Assembly: GCA_034008185.1 (NCBI GenBank)
Contig: CM067082.1
Span: 87,481,684 to 87,545,683 of the forward strand
DNA from: Gorsachius magnificus
Taxonomy: Eukaryota > Chordata > Aves > Pelecaniformes > Ardeidae
Direction of reading: 5' to 3'
Length of the DNA: 64,000 nt
This document shows, piece by piece, positions 11,711-23,300 of the stretch. Each line of letters begins with the position of its first letter. Position 1 is the first letter of the stretch. A program made the translations under genes and the position numbers. The notes under the pieces are model-generated. The model was not told where the DNA came from. It was given only the letters and a program-made list of their open reading frames with translations, and did no database searches.

Positions 11711-14700
11711 AAGTCTCTTTTGTGTGGATGAAATGACCCTCTACATAATACCAAGCTGAAGTTTACTTGCCTTCTTGTAACATTTTTGTCAGGTAGTAGG
11801 ATTTGAACCAAGAGAAGTAGAAAAAGACATGCTATTGGAGTGGGGAAGAAACAGGCAAATCCCAACTGTGTGTTCATACCTCTTCATGAAGTACCAGTGT
11901 CTTTTATTGGATGCAACGTATGCAGCTATATCTCATTTCTATTACAGCAAGAACTTCTGCCATTTTATTTTTATATTTAGTCTCTAAATTGGCGCATGGA
12001 GGTGCATGAGTCCCTTCAGTGACCTTTGAGAAAGTGGAGGTGGCTCAGCTAAGTGCCCTGAGTTAGGCAAGATGAATCTGGGTTTGAGCATTTTGTGTCA
12101 TCACATGTTGCACTTTTGAAACATCACATGAAATGGATAGGCAGATTTTAAAAATCCATTTTTTAATAATTTCATTTCTGTCCATATGTTTTTGTGCACA
12201 AAACCCCCCAGCTGTATTTAAGAGTTGGCTGAAAACCTGGCATAAATGCGTTGGCTTAAAGTGACTGCTGCTCCCATTTTGTATTTTGAGAGGATGTTTG
12301 CAACACAGGAAAATCAGGCTGCAGATGTCTGAGTTCCTGTGAGTGTTCACAACAAAGGAAACTAGATATTTAAAGTGTTTCCAGTGGAATAAAATGTCAC
12401 TGCAAGACGTAGACATAACAGAGTTATTAACCACTGGTTAAAAGCCTTGCGTAAAGTTGTCCATAGTTGGAACATAGTAACAAATCACTAATAATAGATT
12501 TTCATCTGTGCATCCTTTAAAATACTGTAATGCCACTTTACATAATTGAACTGGAAGGTTATCTAAAATTCATCTTCACGCTGTTCTTACTAAACAGTAT
12601 AGATACAAATTTTGTATCCTCACGGTGTTCAGATTGCAGAGGGCATGTTTGGAATTTCTCTCCTAAATAATTTTTTTTTTCTGTTTATATTGTAACTTAT
12701 CTGCAAAATTTTTTCAAAATGCAGTCTTCCCAAATAGCCTATCAAAATCAAACCCTTAGGTATTCAGTCCATAGCAAAAATCCGTGTTAGATCCTAAAAA
12801 CACTGTGTAAGAAGTAACCATACTCATGATAGTAGCTTTTTCATTAGAAGTCTACAGAAATAGAACAATGTATTGGACATTGCATTTAAAAGAGTTAATT
12901 AGTGTACAATGGTTATTTAATATGTTAATCAAGTTTTAATCATGATAAAATAGACTAATCTTGCAATTATTCTGCCATTATAAAAGTGTAATTGAAATAG
13001 ATTGGAAAAAAATACAGTACATTCTTGTCAGCGTCTTAAAGATTCTGAGCTCAGAAGCACTGCAGTGCTCAGACACAGATTTCAAACTAAGTTTTATTTT
13101 ATCAAAGTAGATTTAATTCAGTTGGTGTTTGATGTTAAAACCAAGAGCCACCCACTTGACGGAAACAAGTTCTGGACATAGTCCTGAAAACACATTATCT
13201 CTTTTAGCTTGATTTCCTAGGGAAGAGGCTAATGCAGTCATGGTCTGTGTGTCTCTGACCATGTTTATCCATCTTTCTGGGCATCCTCATGAAGTCCAAA
13301 CTCCTGACAAACTTCAGTCAAATTTGTCAGAGCAGTAGCAGTTCTGAAGGAATGAAGTCTCCACAAGCTTCAGAAAAGTATGGGAGAGGAGAGAGTTGCT
13401 AATAGTAGCTACGCTGACAAAGTGGCTGCAAGCTGAGCTTGTGCATTAGACTTTTGGGAATCTGTGCAAGAGAGTGCCGTCATGAATGCACTTCAGGGTT
13501 CTTCTGGGTTTCGTTAGGCATTCAAGAATCCAACTGCAAGTACAAGTTCATAGGAATCCAGGCCCCATCAGTTTTACTCAGAAACTTATAGAAAAAGTTG
13601 TCTAAACTTTGCAGCAGAGGCAGTTGGTGGTGTGGCTTTAATCTTGATAACTTGATTACGCAGACCAGCAGATTCACCGCAGCTTGCAATGGTCTGTCTT
13701 CAGCTACCACTTGGGTTGTCTTCTAAAGGAAATCCATGCAAGTTTGTCTCACGCTTGAGGTCCAGTTAGGGCACACCAAGGATGCATACCTGGGAACCAG
13801 GCCATGGGGGGCAAAGGGAGAGGATCTCCAGTTTAGGCACAGCCATAGGGCATCATATTTCATTAGGGAGGGAAAGGATGCCTTCTCACTTAGGTGTGTG
13901 GTAGCCCAATTGTACCAGCAGCCACAGTCTATAAGTAATAGTAACATTTATAAATTTGTGATTAAAATCAATTATTTTCATTTCCCTCTAGCTTTTTGGG
14001 CAGTCTTCAGAATTCATGGTTTGGTCTATCCTCTGCAACCAAGGGGTTATCAATATTTTAACTATCTTTTAAAATAATTAAGTCTGATGCATTCGTGACT
14101 TCAGGGTTGAATCCTAAGAAATCTGTAAAAAAAGTACCTGGTCTTCTGATGCTCCAGATAACAAGCACAGATGACTATTGGTTTCAGATCTTTCACTGCT
14201 GTAAATGAGTAAATCAGATTGGTTGCAACTATTTAGAGGCCTGACTTTGTATTTTGTGTGTAAGCCAGAATCTTCTTGATTTCTGAGGGGTGCCACGCTT
14301 TCATACATCCATGAATGTTGTTAGTGTCTGCATACAATGAATTTGGTGTCTAATTACATCTGCAGAAATATTGTTCTTCCAAGATCGTGAAACTAGCTGC
14401 TCTTTTTTTCTGTCAACTGCATTTCTATAAGCTATGGGCTTGATTTTTTGGATCTACTGCTAAAAATAACAATGTGGATAAAATCATACCCCTTTAAATT
14501 TTAGTACTGGAGAATAATTTCATGCAGACCTTTCTGTTAGCAGGCTCTCAGGAGGAGTACATTGTAGGGAAGATTACAGCGCTGTATCTCTTAGTCAGGT
14601 TTAGTGAGACAGTATACATTCTCTGACCATTTCCTGACATCACTTTTGATATGAGTTGTGGTTTGGATTATTTTCTATATTCATATTTGTTGAGAATCAG

Positions 14701-16704
14701 TTAAACAGAGTTTCATAATGATGAGATTAAAATAATTGCTGCTAATTTTTACAATGCCTTTTTTATAGGAGGATCAACAAAGAGCAATCAGAGATTTCTG
14801 ATGTGGGGCCCAGTTTGGCCTAATAGCGACCAAAACAAATATCTGAGCCAAATTAAGTTCTGACACAAGTAGTGGTGCAAATGATGTGAACACTTTTCTT
14901 TTAGTAGTCAGGAGCCTGTTCTCGGAATGCTGAGTCGTAACACTGGAGAGCCCCGTATTCTTGTTTCCTTCATCTCTGCAGTTCTGGCAGTTGGGGGAGG
15001 TAAGCTGAAGAACAGAGAAATCTCAAGACGACCTCCCTTTCCCTGCAAACGTGCTGAGCAGCCAGAGCAGCAGCTTTGCCCCAAACAGATTTGCATCATC
15101 CGCTATTCAGGTGTGTATTGCAGTGATGTTGTCTGGGTAAGATATGGCAAGTTTTGGCCTTGAAAAGTAACTGACGCGCAATGTTCCCTTCATACCAATC
15201 ACTTCGAGCCTGTTGTTTACAGAGATTAAGGGTTACTTCTGAGGAGCCCTGTTTCCCATGCGGGAATCAGCGTTGCCCATGTGTTGCTCATGCTTTAGTA
15301 TTTTGCAGCTTGAAAATGTTTGAAATGCTGGTTTCTGCAGTGTGAAGAATTTGGTGAAATTTTAAGTGAACAGTGTAGGAATGCTCATTGCCCAAACATT
15401 TTATGGAACCTTAAGTAGAAATGTTTTGTTCAATGAACTGAAATATGGGGTCATTTCAGCTATCAGGGAAATTAAGAGGTTATAGGGGAATCCAGTTAAA
15501 TGTTGGCAAAAGAGTATTCACATTTTCTGATGTATAACTTTTTCCTCTACTGAAGTGTCAGAAGAAAAAAACCTAATTGCTAAATTTAGTTCATAAACTC
15601 ATTGTTCCCTTTTTTTTGATATTTTTTTTCTCTGGATTTCAAAAATGACCCATATTCTTTTTTTCATTAAAATGTTCACTGATCATTTTCACTTAAAATT
15701 TAGAGGACATGTAAATCAGTTGCTAAATAGCCCATTTTCCAAAACATTGCAGTTTTGCAAGGGGCAGTATAGTTCTGGTAAATTTAAAATGTTGCTGACC
15801 TTTTCTTCCCCTAAAACATGTAGCATGGAAGTGAAATTTTTGGTTTCAAATACCCTAGACAATTTTATGGAAAAGAAAAAAAATTGCAATGCTAAAAACA
15901 GTTTTTGAAAATCTCATACAGAAAAAAAAAACCAAACCAACCCATGTAGTTTTATTGTTGTTGTTAAGCGAGCTCAAAAAAGGAATAATTTATAATATTG
16001 TGTAATTGAAATTGGCTTGACATTCAGAGCATGCACACAGCTGAGAGCAAAGTATTTGCCTACCATTTATTAGGGACTTTCTTATATAGTGCTCTTCAAA
16101 AGACCTCTGTGTTTGTAACGTTCTGTTTGCATACCTACTCACTTTCAAGGTGGTGCAACTCCCAGAACATTGCTATTATAAATATAAGAAATTACTTATC
16201 TTCTCTGTCCTAGTTATTTCTTTTCCTGTCAGTGGTTCAAAATCGCAGGCAATATCCCCTGCAATTGAAGAGTAGCACGTTAAAAGCTAATAAGAAATAT
16301 TGATTACCCCCTAGGGATTTAACCAGTGGAACTCACGGTGGTAATTTTTGAAGTGAGAATTTAGGTTTGGACATTTATGGTGGTGGTGATAACTTTGAGT
16401 TGCATTTTAGGTTTTTTTTTTAGTGACTTTGAAGGGACATAAGTTCCTGTGATGCGCAGTAAGGAGATACTTTGTCTGGTCTGCTTGCTTGGCACTAGAG
16501 GATGTGCAATGGCCGTGAGGGCAGTAAATGCTACCTTAATAGCTATGTCCCATCTAGTCTGCATACGACCAGTTGTAGGAGCTGCTGTGGCTGAGGCTAC
16601 TACTTTGATGTGACTGTACAGGAGTTCCAAAACTTGCGAGGATGCAGAGAGGACCACCCTGGATAAATCATCACCACTCAGCAACCAGGACAAGTAAGAA
16701 ATTA
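11711..16704. other. Gene-free AT-rich stretch
   Basis: No exon or RNA gene is recognised in this 5-kb stretch. 12840-13040 is unusually rich in TAATTA/TTAAT words (for example TAATTA at 12896-12901). 14756-14900 also reads like non-repetitive, information-dense DNA. Both are only candidates for conserved regulatory sequence. An A10 run followed by CCAAACCAA lies near 15922-15940. Confidence 0.45.
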
Positions 16705-16814
16705 CTGTCTTTCTATCTTTCTGTCTTTCTATCTTTCTGTCTTTCTATCTTTCTGTCTTTCTATCTTTCTGTCTTTCTATCTTTCTGTCTTTCTATCTTT
16801 CTGTCTATCTATCT
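16705..16814 (+). repeat. Compound CTTT/CTAT/CTGT microsatellite
   Basis: An array of pyrimidine-rich tetranucleotides with a regular 16-bp higher-order unit of the form CTGTCTTTCTATCTTT, repeated about six to seven times and ending in CTATCTATCTT. The 63-codon frame across it, with an FLSFYLS-type repeat, is a product of the microsatellite. Likely to vary in length between individuals. Confidence 0.95.
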
Positions 16815-17899
16815 TATTGAGCTGCTGGGCTGACCTCGCTCAGAAACAGGATAAAACCAGGCTAGACAGACCACTGTAGTGAGACTAACAGAATAATATA
16901 TAGGGATTTCCAGACTGTGTTGGAGCTGAAATTCCTCTCGCTTAGTAGCTTCAGATTCCAGTTCTGGAGGTGCTCAGTTCAGGAGATGGTATAAATAAAT
17001 CTGGAGTTGATAAGGGCAGGGCAGTCTGTCTTCATGCGTAGGTAGTTCCAGTGTCCCTGTGACTAGGACGATAGACTGATGTCAGTGAGTGTTTTATCAA
17101 TGGAGGTGTTTTAACTTCATAAAAATTCGTTGAAAAACCGCTAACGTTGCTTTCTGTCATAGAAACAGCCACAGAGATCATAGCTAAGGCTGGCTGAAGA
17201 ATGTTCTCCCTGCAATTTTCTTTCCTTTTTTTTCTTTTTTTTTTTGGTGCTACTTAAGTCTAGATAGGACAATTATTAGCCTGTGAATCATTGTCCAATT
17301 CTGCCCTATTATTCTATTAAATGCTAAGATACTTAGGCTGCATGATTGGTCACCTAAATTGCATGGTATTGGTGCTATTTTTTTATCTGACAGCTTAAAT
17401 TTAATGAGTTATATATTCTGTGAACCTTGAAGTTCTGCTGGACCTGTCAGAATAATCTTATGTGTATTTTTGGGGGCTGGGGGGTGTGGGTGTTGTGGGT
17501 TTTTTGGCCAGAAAAATAGTAGTATTCAATGGTATTCACCCCAAAAGGAAGGTAGAATGTTAAAGCTTTCTTTTCCCTACAATGAGAATTTAATTCTCTG
17601 TGGAATACATTTCTGCTTTGTGATCAGCCGAATAGAGCAGTGGGCCCCAACTTTTTTTTCTGTAAACACTTGCATGAAGGAATCTTTCCTCAGACAAATG
17701 CTCCCAAAAAGCAATGTCTGTTAACATGTTTAAGACCAAATCCTATTCAGAAGTCATGGCTATTTCTTCAGTGCTACCTCAAATGCTCTGTTTAAATTAT
17801 GGTTCTTCAACTCTGTGCAGAAGTCTTGAATATGACCGTGGCAATGATGCGGTGAAAGATAATCTGATTTTTTTGTTATGCCTCATGGCTTGATTCATG
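16815..17899. other. Gene-free stretch with G-quadruplex motif
   Basis: No gene is recognised. 17472-17499 is a plus-strand canonical G-quadruplex motif made of four G-runs of 5, 6, 3 and 3, with loops of 2, 3 and 6 bases. T-rich tracts occur near 17221-17246. Confidence 0.5.
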
Positions 17900-18440
17900 T
17901 ATTACTGTTCTGAGATCAGGAGCTAAGGCACGTTTGCCTCTGAACTTCTGGTGTCTGAGAACACACCACTGACTTGAGAAGAGCGCTAGGATCAGGCAGG
18001 TTTTGCAGGAGTATGGCTAAGTCATGGCGAGGGAAGGCCGATGTGGCGGCAGACGAGTTAAAGTAACTCGCATGGAACTGGCAGTCGCCCAAATGATCTA
18101 ATTCCATTAAACTGGGAACTTGTGACACCGTTCTTAGGGGCATAGGGGATAAATGAAATGGATGGCTACTGTGCAACAGCAGATCAATAATCATCTTTAA
18201 AAAGTAAATACGGTCTCCAGCCGTGTTTGACAATAACTGGAAATGATTCTTCGGCAGCCATCTATTTACTAAACCCAATGTGAACTGTCAGAGCTCATTA
18301 GGGCTGGATATAAGGCAGGGTGCTGCGCTATCTCAATTAGGTGCAGTCAGCAAGTTTTTGCTGTAGTTTCCACAACTAACACCACCCAGCAAAAACTCCT
18401 GGCCAGCTGTGCAGAGACGGCTGTTTCTTTTTCCGGGCGC
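17900..18440. promoter_or_regulatory. Candidate conserved regulatory block beside CpG island
   Basis: Non-repetitive, moderately GC sequence immediately upstream of the CpG island, with dense transcription-factor-like words. TAATTCCATTA (18099-18109) is a TAAT-N3-ATTA dimer of the type bound by paired-class homeodomains. CGAGTTA-AAG-TAACTCG (18054-18070) is a perfect 7-bp inverted repeat, and ATCAATAATCATC lies near 18183-18195. A 120-codon minus-strand frame overlaps the block but has no domain. Regulatory function is inferred from texture and position, because conservation could not be tested. Confidence 0.4.
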
Positions 18441-18502
18441 TATGATGAACCTTTAATGATTCCAAAGCAGCAGCGGTAACTTTGGTTTCCCCCACCCACC
18501 CC

Positions 18503-18536
18503 TTTTTTTTTTTTTTTTTTTTTCTTCTTTTTTTTC
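18503..18536 (+). repeat. Poly-T/pyrimidine tract
   Basis: T21 followed by CTTCTTTTTTTTCC-like sequence, directly abutting the 5' side of the CpG island. Such a tract can act as nucleosome-disfavouring DNA at a promoter edge. That role is general knowledge and is not shown here. Confidence 0.85.
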
Positions 18537-18540
18537 CACG

Positions 18541-18960
18541 CGAGGTCAAACAAGACGCTTTAGTTCCTCGTGAACTGCATGCGAGGTGGCGAGGGAAGCG
18601 TGCTGGGCTCGGCTGTGAGGCAGGGTGCAGCCAGCGGGCCTTGCTCGCAGGAGGAGAGGGGAGCACGGCTCCCCACCCCGAGGGGGAGCCCCCGCCGGCT
18701 GGGCGCCCGGCCGCTCCCCGCCGCCGCCGCTAGGTGGCAGTGTTAGCGCGCGGATGGGGTGCGCGGCCCCGCCGGGCCCGGGGCGGGGGAAAATGTTTTG
18801 GTTTTTTTTTTGCCTGAGGAGCGCGTAGTAAGCGAGCCCTTAGCCGTGGGATTGTCAGGCCGCCAAGGCCTCTTGAAAGATCCAGCAAAGCACAGGTGCT
18901 GCTCTGCAAGCGCACGCTCCGAAACAAGCCTGGAACCCCTCTCGGAGGAGAGAAGAAAAA
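18541..18960. promoter_or_regulatory. CpG island, candidate TATA-less promoter
   Basis: I count 32 CpG dinucleotides between 18541 and 18840 in a strongly GC-rich segment, whereas the rest of the window has few. A GC-box type GGGGCGGGG lies at 18780-18788 and a GCCGCCGCCGC run at 18720-18730. No TATA box is apparent. Several mutually overlapping open frames on both strands cross the island, as expected for GC-rich DNA, and none has a recognisable domain. The island could be the promoter and untranslated first exon of a gene lying outside the window, the promoter of a long non-coding RNA, or an orphan island acting as an enhancer or insulator. Direction of transcription cannot be set from the sequence. 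Confidence 0.7.
18727..18742 (+). promoter_or_regulatory. CTCF-type binding motif
   Basis: CCGCTAGGTGGCAGTG matches the vertebrate CTCF core CCASYAGRKGGCRSYR at 15 of 16 positions; the only departure is G for A at position 3. It lies inside the CpG island. The motif is read on the plus strand, which would set its loop orientation if occupied. Confidence 0.65.
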
Positions 18961-20212
18961 GGAAAAAAAAAAAAACCAAACCATATGTGTGCTATTCATT
19001 TATTCAGAGCCACGCAGTCCGCCGATCATCCTTTACATCACTCGGTGCCTCGGGAAGAGCTGCTCAGAAACAATCTTTGTTACTCGAGAGAGCCAGGCTT
19101 GTGCTTTTGTGCCACTTGGAGAAAGCATGAAACATTTTTTCCCTTATGAAACTCCGCATGCATAAATTAACTAGGAGAAAATCTGAAACCTCTGACCCTT
19201 GCAGATTCAGACCAATCCAAGCTAAACCCTCCCCTTGCTTCCTCACTCTTCCACTCATAAATAAATTAAAATAAAATCAAGAGGAGGGAAAGGAAAGAAG
19301 TCTGAAATGACAGCCCAGGCACTGGAGAAGGGTTGTGTGTCTCAACTGTATCTTATGCTGCCTGGCTGTAGATAGAGATGCTGTGCGTGTAACATGCCTT
19401 CAACAAAATCAGAACAGGAGAAACAAGTTTGTTTGTTTATTTGGTTTTTTAACTAACAAAAGCTTGGCTTTTCCATAAATTACGTTGTCAGCAGTAACAA
19501 TAGACAGGGATGCAAGATCTTCCTTCCCACCGTCCCAGAAGAGACCAAGATCCCATGTCATGGGATGCCAGTGGGCACTTGGATTTACAGCAAGATCTAC
19601 ACATTGGGACAACAGGACAGTACTGAAAGCCACTTTGGCATAGTGAATCATGAACACCAGCCAATTCAGGTTTCTTTTGAGTAAGGGGGGCTGGGTGAAG
19701 GTTGTTGAAGGATGATACAGGGACCCATAAAAAGCAAGCAATTTACAACACCACTAGAAGGAGGAGACACATTGATCCTACAAAATCCAAGAGCTATGCT
19801 ACATGTTTTTGATTATCATATATTGACATCTTATGTTAGTTTACTTAAAAAATGTCATTGCTTACAAGTTGGGTGGGGTATATTTTCATCCAATTGCTCA
19901 AGTAATTAGATTCATAGCTACTCTTATGCTATGCCTTTCATGCTTCAGTGATCTTTATTCTCCAGTTCAATACATATTGAGCTGGGACAGCTGCCTTTCT
20001 ACTTGGTTTGCCTAAAAGTCACGCTAGCCCTTATCTCCAGATTATCTAATCTTGGGATAAAGTGTAGGTCTTATTAATTAGTTGTGACACAAAATTTTCT
20101 CTTTGTATATTTCTGAGCGACCAAACCTTTTACCGTTGCTAACAGGCATTCATGTGTCACTTTGCACTCCCTCTAGCTCCAATTGATTGCTGCTTTGTGG
20201 AGTATGAAAACA
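18961..20212. other. CpG-island flank and gene-free stretch
   Basis: CpGs thin out over 18961-19100 and the sequence then becomes AT-rich. An A13 run followed by CCAAACCA lies at 18963-18983. Nothing in the opposing short frames supports coding. No splice-bounded exon could be recognised with confidence. Confidence 0.45.
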
Positions 20213-20300
20213 CGAATGGACCTTCAGAGATCATCTAGACCTTTCCTCTGGCTCAGCCCAGGATGGTACACCAAAACTGCTCACAGCACAAAACTGTGTT
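20213..20300 (-). mobile_element. Possible worn CR1 LINE 3' end
   Basis: GAATGGACCTTCAGAGATCA followed by TCTAGACC resembles the reverse complement of the conserved CR1 3' tail seen at 41510-41570, but the copy is short and diverged. An old minus-strand CR1 remnant is the best reading. Confidence 0.4.
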
Positions 20301-23300
20301 TGTGGGTCTCTTGACATGTCTGTGTTGTGGATTTGTTTTTTGTGAAGCCTGTCAATGAAGCTCACCTGTCAGTGAGCTTGTGATGAGGGTAGGGTGGGCC
20401 AAGATTTATCCTGTGCTGCTTTGCATACAAGTCCCTAAGAAACTCTTTCTCACTCTCTTCTTTTTTTTTCTTTTTTCTTTTTTTTTTTAATTGAATCTTT
20501 TATAGGTCTTCCTAGCTTACAGGTTTTGAAACGTTAGGTTTCCATTGAGCAGCTGTTGCAGGAATCAGAAATAAAAAATGTCTTTGGCTAGGTTCAGAGT
20601 CATATGTATGATCTGGGTCTCACTGAGAGTAGCCCAGGAAGTCTAGTGCATTGTGGAAAAATAATCCTGGGTTTCAATCTTAGCAGCATTCTCCATTTAA
20701 AATGGAAAAGGTTATTGGGGATGGGGAGGGGTGCTAGAGGAAAAACAATTACTTTTAAATGCTGGATAACCTTAAAATCAATAGCCTTCACTTCATTCCA
20801 CATGTACTTAGAGAATCAGAGTCAGTTAATAAGTTTTGCATGTATGCTTCTCAAACTCACTTTTTTTTTTTTTTGTCGGGAGTATCTTACTTCTGCCTTT
20901 GACAGGAATAGACTGCACAGGAGGTTCTTAACCAGCAGCCAAAATATGGGCTCGCATGTTTTTGTAAGGTTAGTTATACATCTGTTTTGGGTAAAATTGT
21001 TGCAGGAATGGAATTTGACCTATAGCGTTAGGCTCTTTGTGTGATTTGTTTGGGCTCCGCTTTATAAATTGTTTGGTTTTGTTTATGTTCATCTGTGTAA
21101 ATTCTAAAAGGAAAAGTCACCTGAATAAAACAGTGTACTTGTCTGCTTTTCTGTCTGCTGGATGAAATCTGAAAATAAGAGAGGAAAAAAAAGCTATTTG
21201 ATCACAGCCATGAAGGAGAAAAAAGCTCTCTGATTCCGGGTATGGAAACTTTTTCTTATTCCTTTAAGTGATGGGCTAGTGTCCAAAAACCTGTGAAGTG
21301 TTCAGTTTGAATAAACAATCAAAGATCTGGATGTTTATCTGAGGCTTTTCTCTAGCCCTTTGGGGTGGAAATGGGTTTGGGAGGCTTGAGAGAATGAGCT
21401 CTTTGTGCTCTTTGCATTTGGTGTGGTCAGGAGTACCACAAGCATAGCCTTTCTTCCAGTCCTTTGGCATTTCAGCTTCCTGTTCTGGTCCCACATCAAG
21501 GTGTATGATACTGAAACAAAAGAAGGAGTCTTAAGGGACACTGTGAAAAGAGAAACTATGATATATATTAGATTTCTGTTTCTACTTTCCTTAAACCAAA
21601 TGGTCCATCTTCAAAATCATATCTACCAAGGGATGCTTTATGCAGAAGTGGATTTTCCCTGTCTTGGAATAAGTCGTCAGTCACTCTGGCAAAGGGGACC
21701 AGCTCACCAGGTCAGGACTTCAGCGGTAGATGCATCCACGATTTTTATTGTGCTCTTTTTTTTTTTTTTCCCCTGTTAATTCAATGTGGCTACATTCCAA
21801 CTTTTACTAAGTTCCATCTTTACTGATATCTTCATCTTTAAAGATGAAGGGGGTTTTGAGTCTTTAAAAAAACATTGGGATGTCTGTTTCAAGCTGGATG
21901 GGATATTTGGGAAGACTCTTGTTTTACCCCAGATGGTTTGCTGACTTCTGCTTCTGTTTGCTCGTTTTAAACTAAAATAAAAACCCTATCAAAAAATCCC
22001 TTATAAATCTCCCTGCTTCCTCATGCAGTGGATCATCTAAGCTGCAGAACATTGTATTTACCTTTACCTGACTTTTGGTTTGACTACTCAAAAGTTGTGC
22101 TGCTGCTCTGGATCTCCAAGCTCCAGCTCTGAGCCAGGACGTGCTTGATTCAGGGAGCTTGTCTGGCTGGCTGTGAAAAGCTGGGTGATGGAAGTAATCT
22201 TTCACTCACAGGTGGAGGGCACCGTGTGGGTTTACAGGAAGGACTGTTGGCTGAGGCGCTACGGAAGGATTGTGGAGCTTGCTTAAGCAGGGTGAGCACC
22301 TTACAGGGCAGGTCAGAAATCCCTAGCTGCAAAAAGCTTGGGAGGAGATGTGTAAACCACTCCTGTACATACAAGGCACCCTGAATTGCTTCTCATTAAA
22401 GCAGTCCTTGCTGGCATAGATGTTTTTCCCATGAAGGGCATCTTATAGGTACTAGGGGAAGGTCCATAATTTAGATTTACAGCAGCAAACACCAGTCTAC
22501 CACTACAGGCCAGAGTACAGCCAGCCTGTTTCAAATCAGTTTGCAGTATCAGTGAAAATCTATTTGGCACTTGTTCATTACCCCTTTTAAACCAAAGCAG
22601 ATTATTCATTGTTTCCTTTAATGTCATCTGTTTGGTTTATGAGGAATGACGCAAGGAAGTTTTTCTCTAATTCAAAACAAACAGTCTGCTTACACACTGG
22701 TTGTCTGAGCTTCAGCTGTCCTGGGGAGTCTGCACATGTCAGGTGTTACAAGAGTGGAAATGATTTTCAGGGTCAAGCAGAAGGAGAAAGAGAGAGAAAC
22801 GTCTTCTAGGAAGCTATGGCTGTTGATAGCTTGTCATCTCTAACCTGTTGTAAAGATCTGTCTGAAAATTAGACCCTTTGTGTGGTATACTGAGGTAGTA
22901 CACTATTAGTTACTTACTCCTGGGATTCTCTCTAATGCATAGAAAAAAGACACGTTACCCTAGAAGACAGTTCAGAGCACCTTGGGCAAGATCCTGCTTC
23001 GTGGTCCTATGAAAGGAATGATTTCTCCCTGCTGATAACTGGCCTAGCTGATGAACTGTGCTCTCTATAGTCAGACTGTGCGTACTCCCCTTGTGTCTCC
23101 CTGTTATATGCAGTAAGCAACAGTCTGAGCTTGTTTGTACTGCATTGACTCTTCACTTCATCAGAAATTCCAGTTGTGGCTAGACCATATTTATAAAATG
23201 CAACATATGAGTTTTCCAACTCTTACGGTCATGTAAAAATTACAAATAAATGCATAATTGGTGAGAAAATACATAGCTTAGGGGTGAGGAGGGTAGGAAC

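Noticed and set aside
16642..16833. 63-codon frame with an FLSFYLS-type repeat resembling a membrane protein
   Set aside because: It is a translation of the CTTT/CTAT/CTGT microsatellite.
15922..18983. A-runs followed by CCAAACCA at 15922-15940 and 18963-18983 (also near 1791-1808) as retroposon tails
   Set aside because: No shared body upstream of the A-runs. The motif is common low-complexity sequence.
18482..19165. Several 67-123 codon frames across the CpG island
   Set aside because: They overlap in multiple phases and on both strands, cross poly-T and poly-A tracts, and show no domain. This is expected of GC-rich DNA.
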